Origin: Okapia johnstoni
Taxonomy: Eukaryota > Chordata > Mammalia > Artiodactyla > Giraffidae
Direction of reading: 5' to 3'
Assembly (NCBI GenBank): GCA_024291935.2
Contig: CM044323.1
Coordinates: forward strand, 56,706,140 to 56,770,139
Length of the DNA stretch: 64,000 bases
The position numbers and the translations under genes are program-made. This document shows, one piece after another, positions 14,701 through 26,700 of the stretch (position 1 is the stretch's first letter; each line of letters begins with the position of its first letter). Below the pieces are notes generated by a model. It did not search any database. It saw only the letters and a list, made by a program, of their open reading frames with translations, and was not told the origin of the DNA.

Positions 14701-17700
14701 ATGAATTCAGGGTAGTGCATTTTGGGAGGAAGGGACATTCTGTGCCTTGTTAAGAAAAAGATGACTTTCAAAACGTGTATTTTTTTTTAAAGAACCATTA
14801 ATAAATAGTTACTACTTGTTTTACAAAGTTGCTTTACTTTTATGATTCATTTTAAAAAATATTATTTGTTTTACAGAGATTCATGTGCTTTTACCAAGTT
14901 TTATTCTCAAATTAGATAACACTAAATGATAAAACAGAAGAGATACTAGAAAAATTCAAGAAATTCTTGAAAGCATTTACTCAGTACAGTATCAAATATA
15001 ATACATGAAATTTAGAAGCTGACATCTAACACTGACCAAATAGAATTTCACCTAAATAAGAACAAAAAATAATCTATAAATGATAGTTTTAGTTAAAACT
15101 GAATGCCTACTTTCCTATAGTTTGCTAATCAACATTTAAAAACACAGACAAGAAAAAGGAAGAAAAGAATCAATAGACATGCAAGCAATCTCTGAACTAA
15201 GAAAAACCTAAAAGTACCTGAAATAAATCACTCATTTACTTTCAGGCTTTTAATACTATACTTTTAAATGTGCAACACAGTAATGGTAATTATGCCCACA
15301 TGTACCCAAGTACACAAATCCTTTTAGACTGCTCACCCAACTTGTGCCCAGGCAGAACTAGTCAGAAACCACATGTTGCTCCATTTCTGATTCATATGAT
15401 AGAGGGGTACTGAGCTGAGCAATCAGAAAATGGCTCCAGAGAAAATATCTGGAAGTTATTTTGGGAAATAGGAGAACATTTAAAAAAAAAATCTTGAATG
15501 GACAGAATCAATAAACTAAGGTTAAGCTGCTACAAAAAAGGTGCAATCTAACAACAAGAAAGTAAAATCCCTTTCCTGGGGAGAGCACTGGTCCAACCTT
15601 CCAGTTGGTGTCCACCTTCCACCCAGTGCCCATCGTGCACCCTCCACCGCAGTCCTGAAGGCGTGCTCAGTCCTCTCTCACACACCACACGCAATGTTTC
15701 TGCTCTTCAGGCTTTTCCTCTCTAGGAAATCCTCCTGCCCTCCTTCTGCCTTCAAAGTCACTTTATAATCTGACAGAAGCCTCCCCCAACTATTCTGACT
15801 AAGTCTACCACACAGAAGCCTCTACTATAACCGAGGCTTTAAGCTGAGGGCAACAGCTCTGTAGTACAAATTTTTGGTAGACTTACTGTGCCCGGAGGCT
15901 TTCACAGTAGGTACTAAAAAGCAAAACAAAAAGCCAAAAACTTAGACAAAAAAAATCTGCAGATCAAAAGCAAAGTATACAGTTGCTTAAAAAAAAAAAG
16001 AAAAAAGATAGTGAGAACACAGTAACCTGTGGTTCTGTAATGTATGAGGGATAACATTATTAGCAGAAACCTGATACATATTCTATGTCTCAATTCAGAT
16101 AATTCTTTGACCTAAACCATCCTTTTTTGTGTGTGTACCCTCAAAGGAAAGACCTTTAGGTCTTAACAAAGAAGTCTTTCTGGAGTGGAGAGGCAGGAAG
16201 TAACAACTTTTTAAAAATATTAAGGGCGTGCCAAAAGATTAAGAACAGGTTGTATCTGTAAATGGCTGATTCCTTTCTTTTTTATAACTAAAAATCACAA
16301 AGATGACTCTGGATATAAGTCTAAAGTATAATACCAGTCACAAAGGGAGATCAGATGAGTAACTGAAGATCTATTTAATGAAAGAAAACCAGGTGTGTAC
16401 TTCCCTTGTCACACATGAGATGCTGACCTCGGAAACACAGTCCGCATGTTCTAAAGAGGCTTAGAACATCAGATCTGAGGAGATAAATGTTTACAACGCT
16501 TTAACATAAAAATCAGACACACTCCTAGATCAGGGAGAGCTGTCAGCTACCTTGCCCACTAATGGCTCTGCGGGAATAGGTGTGGACTTGATGTTTTCTT
16601 ACCTTCATTAAAGGTTTCCACACAGCATGATCCTGGAAACTGGTTCGAAGCTGCTGCACAGATCTAGATAAACTGTGCAAACATCTACAAAGAATAATCA
16701 AAATTAGCTTCACAAGAAGCCAAAACTTTTTCTTTTAAAACACACTGCTGGGCATTGCACAATTACTAATATACATTTCAAATTTATCTACACACATTGT
16801 TAATTCAACTACTTTAGGACTTCATGGGCTTTTCAAGCTAGCTTCTCTGTTAAATAGTGTTACACACTGTATGAATTCACCTGAGAATACTGTCAAGTAA
16901 CATTTGGATTATGTGCTTACTTGGTGAAGGTCCGGAAAGGAAACAGGTTAAACACATGGCAAAGGATTTTTATTCAGGCCATTTAAAGCTCATACCTGAC
17001 GGCAGCTAACCGCACCTTGACACTAGACTCAGACAAGCCAGTCACAATTCGGTCCATCATATTTTCAGTCTCAATGATCTGGAGAAAAAGGTTAATGCTG
17101 CATAAATAACAACACGAAGATGACAAACTTCACTGCTTGTAAATGCAAGTATGTTAATGTCCATTTTACGTTTAATGTTTTTAGCAAGAGTTTTGGCCTC
17201 TGGAACAATCACTTTGCAGTGGGGGCAGATAGCTGAGCAGAAAGGTGGGACTACACCACCAAGGAACTGCCAGGCGGAATGGTAGGCGTAAGGGGCAGAT
17301 TATGTTTTCTTTATTTTTAAAGACACTTAAAACAATAATTACATGTGATAAATATAGTGGTGCTGTTGCATAAATAGTTTTGAGAAAAAGCAAGATATAA
17401 TTGAACTACCATCGGGCAGGTTCCCGCCAGAGTGAGTTTCTCCAAAAATCATGGTCCACACTCAGTCCTTAAGAAATCTGTGGATTTTTGACAGAGCCAC
17501 CCTGTGGCCACTCTCTTACCAAGCAAACTGAAACTAAGCTAAATATTTAGAAAAGTAATCTTTTCCAACTTTCATTGTAGCACCAAGTCCTGCTACTTGT
17601 AATCATTATAGTTAATGAAGCTTTATTATTTTTTAAATTTAGAAAAAAGACAGCCTGTGATTTTCCATCAAGGAACAATGTAGAGGCACAAAATAGTATG

Positions 17701-20700
17701 TGGAAGAAATTAATCTGTGTGGTCCTATGGAAAAACAGCATATTAGAAAAATAGCTAATGCAATCACAACACAAATATTAACAAAAACAACCACTATTTG
17801 TTGAGCACTTCTATGTGGCAGGCATTGTGCTAATAAGTATGTTACATTCTGAGAATTGAGAGTCCCTTGGACTACAAGGAGATCCAACCAGTCCATCCTA
17901 AAGGAGATCAGCCCTGGGTGTTCATTGGAAGGACTGATGTTGAAGCTGAAACTCTAATACTCTAGCCACCTTATGCAGAGTTGACTCACTGGACATCACC
18001 CTGATGCTGGGAAGGATTGGGGGCAGGAGAAGAAGGGGATGACAGAGGATGAGATGGCTGGATGGCATCACCGACTCGATGGACATGAGTTTGGGTATAC
18101 TCCGGGAGTTGGTGATGGACAGGGAGGGCTGGCATGCTGTGATTCACCGGGTTGCAAAGAGTCGGACACGACTGAGCGACTGAACTGAACTGAACCGAGG
18201 CATTATTATTACCCATCAGCACATTAGGAAATTGAGGAGTCTAGATAATTCAGAGTTTGCCTAGGATCACAGAGCTGAGATAGGAATCCAGGCATCAGAC
18301 TCCGGAGTCCTCATGTGCAGCCACACTTGTAATACTGCCACGGTTAGAGAAGGGGTGGGTCTGTGCTCATCAGGTAGCTCCCAGTGCGGGCAACACAACC
18401 GGAGTCATTATTTTCACCCGGGAGAACACCTGGTTGGGGAAACATGTACAAAGATCTCCTGTGGAGTTTAACAAATTCCCAGGCCAATTAAATCAGATTC
18501 TCTGCGCTGGGCCCAGGCACCTATATGTTCTTAAAAAGCTCCTCAGTTAGAGTCCAGTGTGCAGCGAGGTTGAGGGTCACTGACCTAGACTAAAATGAGA
18601 GGTGTTAGAAGCCTGACCTCAGAACAGGAGAGGCTGGGAAATCTCAGGATGTTCAAGCCAAACAGGAAGAGAAGAAAACAGAATTGAAATGAATGGTGCC
18701 TGGCAGAAAGTCATCAACCATTAAGGACAGGCAACCACACTGCAGTCATAGGGCAAGAGGAATGCTCATTTAAAAAAGGAAAAAAAAAAAGTAATGATTT
18801 GCAGGTTCCAAAGTGGCTGATGAAAACTTACATGCTGATCTATTTCTCACCCTAGACCAAACCTCATCGCATCCTTACCTTTGTGCACATCTGCCCTCTG
18901 TCCTCACTGTCATCTCCAACCCTGAACACCACCCTTTTCACTGTCTACTGATCAACCTGACCCTCATATATCTTCTCTTTGACCTGGATGTCATGCTCAG
19001 ATACTCCACATAGTAGACTGCTTTCCACTGTCCTCCCACCACTCAGTCCTGCTTCAGATCCCAAAATGTTGACTATTTACAATAGCTAGGACATGGAAGC
19101 AACTTAGATGTTCACAGAAAGATGAATGGATAAAGAAGATATGGTACATATATACAATGGAATATTATTCAGACATAAAAAGGAACAAATTTGAGTCAGT
19201 GGTAGTGAGGTGGATGAACCTAGAGCCTGTTATACAGAGTGAAGTAAATCAGAAAGACAAAAACAAATACTGTATGTTAACACATAAATATGGAATATAG
19301 AAAAATGATACTGATGAAAATTATTTGCAGGGAAGTAATGGAGATGCAGATGTAGAAAACAGACTTGTGGACACAGCGAGGAAAGGAGTGGGTGGGACGA
19401 ATGGAAAAAGTAACACTGACATATATATTCTATTATGTGTAAATAGATAACTAGTGGGAAGCTGCTGTATAGCACAGGGACCCCAGCCTGGCACTCTGTG
19501 ATGACTGAGGGGGTGGAATGCGGGGAGTAGAGAGAGGCTCAGGAGGGAGGCGACATATGTATACTTAATGGCTGATTCTTGTTGTTGTATGGCAGAAACC
19601 AACACAACACTGTAAAGCAGTTTTCCTCCAATTAAAAACAAGAAACAAAAAAACCCTGCTGATATTAGAATAGAAAAACCACCAACCCTGCCTGCCTGGT
19701 CCCAGGGCATGCCACTCTGCTCACTGTAGGCCCATAAGCCTCACACTCTGCTGCAGGAGACACCATTTTTCTCATGATGTTTATCTCCTCCTTCTAGTGC
19801 TTCTTATCTCCCTCACACCCTCAGTCCCTCTGTGCTCACCGCATTCTCCAGGGACATTGCTTTCTTTCTGGGACACAAGTTGCCTCAACTTCCCTCTTCT
19901 CATTAACATGTCTCCATACCTTTCTTCACTCCTGTTGAGGCTGGGTGCTTCCAGCTCAAAGCCCTTCTCGCTTCTCCACTCCTCTTCTTGAATCTTTACT
20001 CTGCTCTACCCCACTGAGTCCTCTTCCTCAGTTTACCCCACTTCCCATTTCCACTTCTATTTAAAAGACCTAAGTGCCCAAACTTCAGACTTTTCACCCC
20101 TTCCCTTCCTTAAATGGACATGCATCCCAAAGCTCTGTTCACCCTCACTCTACATAAATGAAAAGGTTGTGACTTCAAAATCAGCTCGATATGGATACTT
20201 CTTTTCCCTGAACTCTACCGTCATATTCCCAACTGCCTGCTCAATGGAAACTTAAGTTCCATGAAGTCTAACCCATTATGTCCCACACTGAGTTTATCTT
20301 CCCTCCTAAATGTGCTGTTTCTCCATGTCTGTCTGTCTGTCACTCTGTTAAAGGTGTTAGTATTCTCGCCATCACCCGGGCACTACATTTGTTAATTCTG
20401 ACTCCATCTCTTCCTGAACACCCAATCAAGTGATTTTGCACTCTACACCTTTTATTCATTCTCTTACTAATCTCACTCCGATAAACTTGTTAGGACCTTA
20501 TTACTATTTTTTTGGGATTACAGCCTTTCCCAAGTTATCTAATCTTCTGTGCTACAGCAACTGTCAAAGACTGCTTGACTGACAGGTTCCTTCAATCAAG
20601 CACTAGCCATTGTTCTTGAAAAAGGCAAGGCCAAACCAGGACCTTCAGCAGAGGAAGGAAATTAAAAGTTTGGGCAAAAGTCTCAGGCACCCAATAGCTA

Positions 20701-23700
20701 GATGCAGAAGTCTGAAAGCTCCTTCTCAGTGACCTGGTAAATAATTCCTACTTAAGAATAAGAAGGGATAACTTGGGAGAAACAGTTCCCTGTATTGAGT
20801 GTAACTCACATTACCAGAAAATAAAGTGTTGAGGGCTGGGGAAGGCGCAGGGGCAGGGACACCTGATTATGCTCCAAGAACTGAGAAATGCTATTAGACT
20901 GACTCTCGTGCTTAAGAAACCTGGGCACAGTAAATACAGACTTGTAAGAGGCTCCTGGACAATATTTACCGGCCGCATCCCACCAAAGATGTAAATCTGC
21001 CAAGGCACAGGACAGGTGTAGCAATCATGTAGACAATACAGATCCATTCCTGCGTCTGAGCAACGTGCTTGACCTCTCTGGGCCTTCAGTAAAACGAGAG
21101 GACACAGCAAAAATTATTTTACCTCCAATTCTTTGCAGTCAGGGAACTAAAAATCATGTGAGTCTGTCTGGGCAAAACTGCCGTGACGTTCAGAAATGAC
21201 ATGGGGAGCCAGGTTGGTTAGAAGAGACTGGAGAGTGCAGGACAGGGGGACAAAATCAGGGAGCAGGCAAGGAAGGGCAAATAGGACACAGCTCCTATTT
21301 ACATGCCCACATTTGCCTATTCAGCAAATATCTGTGTGCCTGCCCCCTGAGTGCTAGGCATAGTTTTAAAACTTAAAGATACAGTGATGGGGGGAGAGAG
21401 CCCTTGTTCCCAATAAACTTACAGTGTTGAATAAGCAAGGGCAATCAACTATGTAATGAGTGCTATGGCACTTGAATCTATGTCAGTAAAAGCACTTTAG
21501 GAACGACACAGGTCATGGGGTTAAGGCAGAATGAAATAAGTACAAAAGCTAAGTAGGAAAAATGCCCATTCTCAAGAATGGGAGTTCTATTATCAACTGG
21601 GAAGTGGACATTAATTCGAGAAGAAAATGTTCTGACTCAGACCAGAGAACTGTGCTAGTGGTCAGTCACTGAAACATAGAGTAGAGCTTTGAACTTTCTT
21701 TCAAGTTTCCTGGGGGGGGGGGGGTGTCTGGTGGCTGACACTTCAGGAATAGAGGTGAGCTATAAAGTAGATGGAAAACCTCGCTCCTGATTTAGGATAA
21801 AAAGTAGTAGAACCATCTGGAAGCATATTCCCTTCAGACTATTGGTCATAGTCTATCAACATGTCTGCAGTAGGAGGCCCATATTTGTAACTAAATTCAT
21901 CATGGCAGAACCCTGCTATGGTTCCAGAAAGCACACTACTTGAGTGTCTGATCTACCTTTTCCATCAAGGTATCAGTCGGGCAACAAGTGGGTAAAAATG
22001 ATGCAAAGTCAGAATGTGAATGAATCTAGGTTTCAAACCCAAAAGAGTGCCCTGAGAGGCTACATGAATGAGCAACAGGATCTAACTGCAATTGTAGCCT
22101 TGAGCATACTGAGACATCTATGCAGGGATGAAAGGAGCACTGTAGTGAATACACTAACCAAAATGAGGATAAAAATGTGATTCAGTTCAGTTCAGTTGCT
22201 CAGTCATGTCCGACTCTTTGTGACCCTATGGACTTTGGTATACCAGGCTTCCCTGTCTATCAGCAACTCCTGGAGCTCACTAAAACTCATGTCCATTGAG
22301 TTGGTGATGCCATACAACCATCTCCTCTTCTGTCGTCTCCTCCCACCTTCAATCTTTCCCAGCATCAGGGTCTTTTCCAATGAGTCAGTTCTTCGCATCA
22401 GGTGGCCAAAGTATTGGAGTTTCAACTTCAGAATCCGTCTTTCCAATGAATATTCAGGACTGATTTCCTTTAGGGTTGACTGGTTGGATCTCCTTGCTGT
22501 CCAATGGACTCTCAAGAGTCTTCTCCAACACCACAGTTCAAAAGCATCAATTCTTCAGCGCTCAGCTTTCTTTATAGTCCAACTCTCACATCCATACATG
22601 ACTACTGGAAAAACCATAGCTTTGACTAGACGGACCTTTGTCGGCAAAGTAATGTCTCTGCTTTTCAATATGCTGTTTAGCTTGGTCATAGCTTTTCTTC
22701 CAAAGAGTAAACATCTTTTAATTTCATGGCTGCAGTCACCATTTGCAGTGATTTTGGAGCCCAAGAAAATAAAGTCTGTCACTGTTTCCATTGTTTTCCC
22801 ATCTATTTGCCATGAAGTGATGGGACCAGATACCATGATCTTAGTGTTTTGAATGTTGAGTTTTAAGCCAGCTTTTCCCCTCTCCTCTTTCACTTTCATC
22901 AAGAGGCTCTTTAGTTCTTCTTCACTTTCTGCCGTAAGGGTGGTGTCATCTGCGTATCTAAGGTTATTGATATTTCTCCCAGCAATCTTGATTCCAGCTT
23001 GGCTTCATCCAGTCTGGCATTTCGCAGGATGTACTCTGCATAGAAGTTAAATAAGCAGGGTGACAATATACAGCCTTGACGTACTCCTTTCCCAATTTGG
23101 AACCAGTCTGTTGTTCCATGTCCGGGTTTAACTGTTGCTTCTTGGAGGTAGGAAAAAATTTGGAATCAAATCCAGAGAAACAATTTTCAGGTCACCTGGG
23201 AAGGAGCTGGCAGTGGCCACTGCCATAGTAGCCCTTTGACCCACGTGAAGGTCTAACAGAGCACTGGATAGCTTCTCAGATGTGGGGCTGGAAAGCCAAA
23301 TACAATAAAACACATTCTCTAAGGTGTCTTTCAATGACCCTAGTACTGTGCTGTAGAGTTGATAATGATGGACAGCCAAGTCCTAGTCCCTGCAAAGGAT
23401 CTTTAGGTCTTTCCAGGTATAAGAGCAATGCCAAGTGGGGTCTGAAGTTGTTCTGCCTCATGGTTCTTGGAGATTCCTCAACCACAGCTCAGCAAATATG
23501 CCTGTGGCACAGCTTGTTGAATCTGCTCTAAGAGAGAGATACACAGACATTGTGTCTGGCCAGGAGGAATATTAGTAACGGACTGAATCCTCAGAGTGGA
23601 GTCTCTCTCTTTCCCTGCTCTTCAAGGGGACTGGTTTGTACATTTAACTACAGAATTAAAGCATATAAAAAATTCTGTACCTTAAACACATTTGAGGTCA

Positions 23701-26700
23701 GTGGGCTAGGTGCTATGTACCCTCTGCTGGTGTCTTCATCACTACACGCTTTTGGTAAGCTTTTTGTCTCTGACATTGGAGCTCTCGTAGGGGCAGATGA
23801 AGATCTACTGGAATAGCATGTGAGGCCCCTGTTTTGGGACAGGAGATCCCTATGGCCTGGGGGAGAGAAGGGGTCAGCCTAGAGGGTCATGGGGAAAATG
23901 TAGAACCCAGGTTATCCTAAGGCAGAAGTGCATGGCATACATGGGAATATTACCAAGTTAAAGGTGAAAATGAAAGTGGAAGTTGCTCAGTTGTGTCCGA
24001 CTCTTTGCAACCCCATGTGGCCTTGGCTTAAAAGGGAATTCCCCAGCCCTCCATGAGCTCTAGTGGATCTATAACTTAGTTGTGGCTAAGTCATAAACCA
24101 CCTCTTTCTCAGAAAACTGAAGAAATGAAGGGTCAGAGGGCTAAAAAAAAAAAACAAGACACAGCTACTCTTCCAGCAAGACCCAGGATGAAGCATTTTC
24201 CAAGTACTACAAACTTCAGAGTGGACTTCGAACTGTGATGAAACCAGATGAAGATGTAGAAATGGAAACCAGGCAGATTCTTAGCGGCGTCACCAAACTT
24301 CTTAGACAATTCAAAGCAGGTGGGCTCAGTTATTTATACTAATGTGCACAATGGCCAGGTAAACACAAGTTAATTCCAAATGGGCTTCTGTGAAAGGTTC
24401 CTACAAAGAGTTCCAACAGAGGATAACAAAACAGAACTGTCCAGAAAGAGTGAAGACTTGGAATCAAACTTTTAAGTCAGAAGAGACTGCCATCTAAGAT
24501 GATAAAGTATCAAATCCAGAAAGTCTAGTTAAAGCAGCAAGGACTAAGCAGTCAAGCAGACTGTAGCACAAGGAGGTCAGGGAGAAAGAGTAGGTCTGGC
24601 AAGGAAAAAGGATATACAAGAGCCCTGAACCTGTTATGTCAACACTTCAGTCTCACAAGTGTCAGTCTCAGGGCACACACTTGGGCCTTCCTACTTGGGG
24701 CCACTTACATAAGGTCCAGCCCCTCATCTAAGTTATCTTTTTAAAAGATGAGCCCTGTGAACACAAGATCAGATGACAGTACAGTTGACTGGCTTTAGAA
24801 ATGAGGTAAAGGCTGGGAGGATGAAAAGGGGGTTAAGAGATAACGAAGTAAACACTACAGTGAGTAAGCACTAGAGTGAGGTAAGTACAGCCAGCTAATC
24901 TGGTAGACTGAGTAGCATTTTTAGTGGACTGGGGAGGGATCTATTCCTGCAAGTAGAAAATCAAACTTTTCCTAGGTTTTAGGATGTGAGCATACTGATT
25001 TTGCCACAGAATACTTAACTAAAGGATATAATGCCATGCGTATCATGGAAATGCACTTAATATTTATAACTCCTGAGTACATCCTCATGCCATTACTCCT
25101 TTATTAAAACAAAGCAAAACAAACAAAACCCCCCAACAGTACATGGCCTTCCATGAATCAAGCAAGGGCAGCTGCAGTGCTAGCTCTTAAACAGGTTCAA
25201 CTGGATACCTGACCCTCTTACTGCATTCTTCTGCATGGCATTAATGGCAGCAGACATAACTCTCTGAAAGAACTAAATAAATTTATGGCTGTTAATTTTT
25301 ACTTGAATAATGTTCAAATCTACATTGGTTTTAGAAATAAACTCTGTAAAGGTTTTAAAATCTACAGAGGTCTTAGAAATAAACTTCTTTATTGACAATG
25401 AGGTCTTTGAAGTTCAGAAAGATTAAGTCACTGATTTAGGTTCTCTAGGCAAATTTGGGGCAGAGCTGGCAAGTCAACTCCACCTGATTTTCTGACTTCT
25501 AGTTTGAGGTCCTTTCTGCTCATTGTGCTTAAGGATGAGATATTTGCTTAGCCTCAGTTATGAAGTTGAGGCCTGAGTTTGAAAATTAGGAATAAAGAGA
25601 ACTTAAAAGTCTTCAGGGTTGTAGCAACTACAGATTACATATTGACATCTTAGGCCAACGAAGATTAGCATATACTATACGAGGCAAAAGAGGGCATTGT
25701 TAATAAGCTAGACAAAGATAACAGAAAAGGTCCAATTCACAACACCCACATGAAAGAAAAATGACAAATCATTCAGCCTGGGTTGGGAGTATAAACGCCA
25801 AAGGTCAGAGAGGTTGCAAGTCAATGAAGAAAAGTTGTGAAGAAACCACAAGAGTGAGTTCCACTGACTGTGAAATTCAATTCCCTTATAATCTGATCTC
25901 CATTCTAGAATCAGGACCCAGTTTCAGCAGATACCAACTAAACAGACTAATATTCTACTGTTCTCAGGCTGCAAGCCCTATGTGCTCTGGATAAGACCTG
26001 CAGGTTTTCCCCAACTACAGCCTATTCTGTCATATTTTTGCCACTGCTCCAATACAAGATTTTCTGACATTTTCCTCTAGCAAATATTTAAAGAATAAAG
26101 GGTAATTTTTACCAGAGACTTTTTTTTTCTCTATAGGATATACAGTTTCTCTAAAGACAGTTACTGATCAAAACATTATATCCTGGAGTCTCAGTAAACA
26201 TTTTATAAGGCATTTCTTCCCTTCTCTCAGTCTTCTGTTGCTCTCCATTTCCACATTCATACCAAACTTCTCTAACTCCACAATCTTGGGAGACAGGGGG
26301 TTGGGGGAAATAGCATATGTCCTCTCAGCCAGAGAAGCTGAAAAACCAAACATCATAAGAGTTGATCTGCAGGGCCTCCTTTTGGTCCTTTCTCTTGAAG
26401 GCATTGAACTAAATTAACATCTAAGCTCTCCTGCAGGTCCAAGCCTGGGAGCAGTATCACTGCTTTAGGAGTGGAGGACAAAGAGAAGGGGCTTCTTAGG
26501 GTGGGCCTTCTGTATTTCATTCTTGCTTTTAAGCCTCTTAAGTGGCATTTTGTAATTTCTACCTCTGGACCCTTTTATCTTCTTAAAGTGAAAATAGCTC
26601 AGTAATGTCCAACTCTTTGTGACCCCATGAATTATAGTCCACAAGGCTCCAGTGTCCATGGAATTCTCCGGGCAAGAATACTGGAGTGGGTAGCTGTTCC

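Larger units (their letters stand above)
12886..16602. other. ARMC8 intron between exons 12 and 13
   Basis: Noncoding. Two adjacent MIR fragments (13345-13500 and 13510-13710) and L2-like stretches (14230-14575 and 15640-15810) are recognisable. The rest is AT-rich with no features. Confidence 0.75.
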
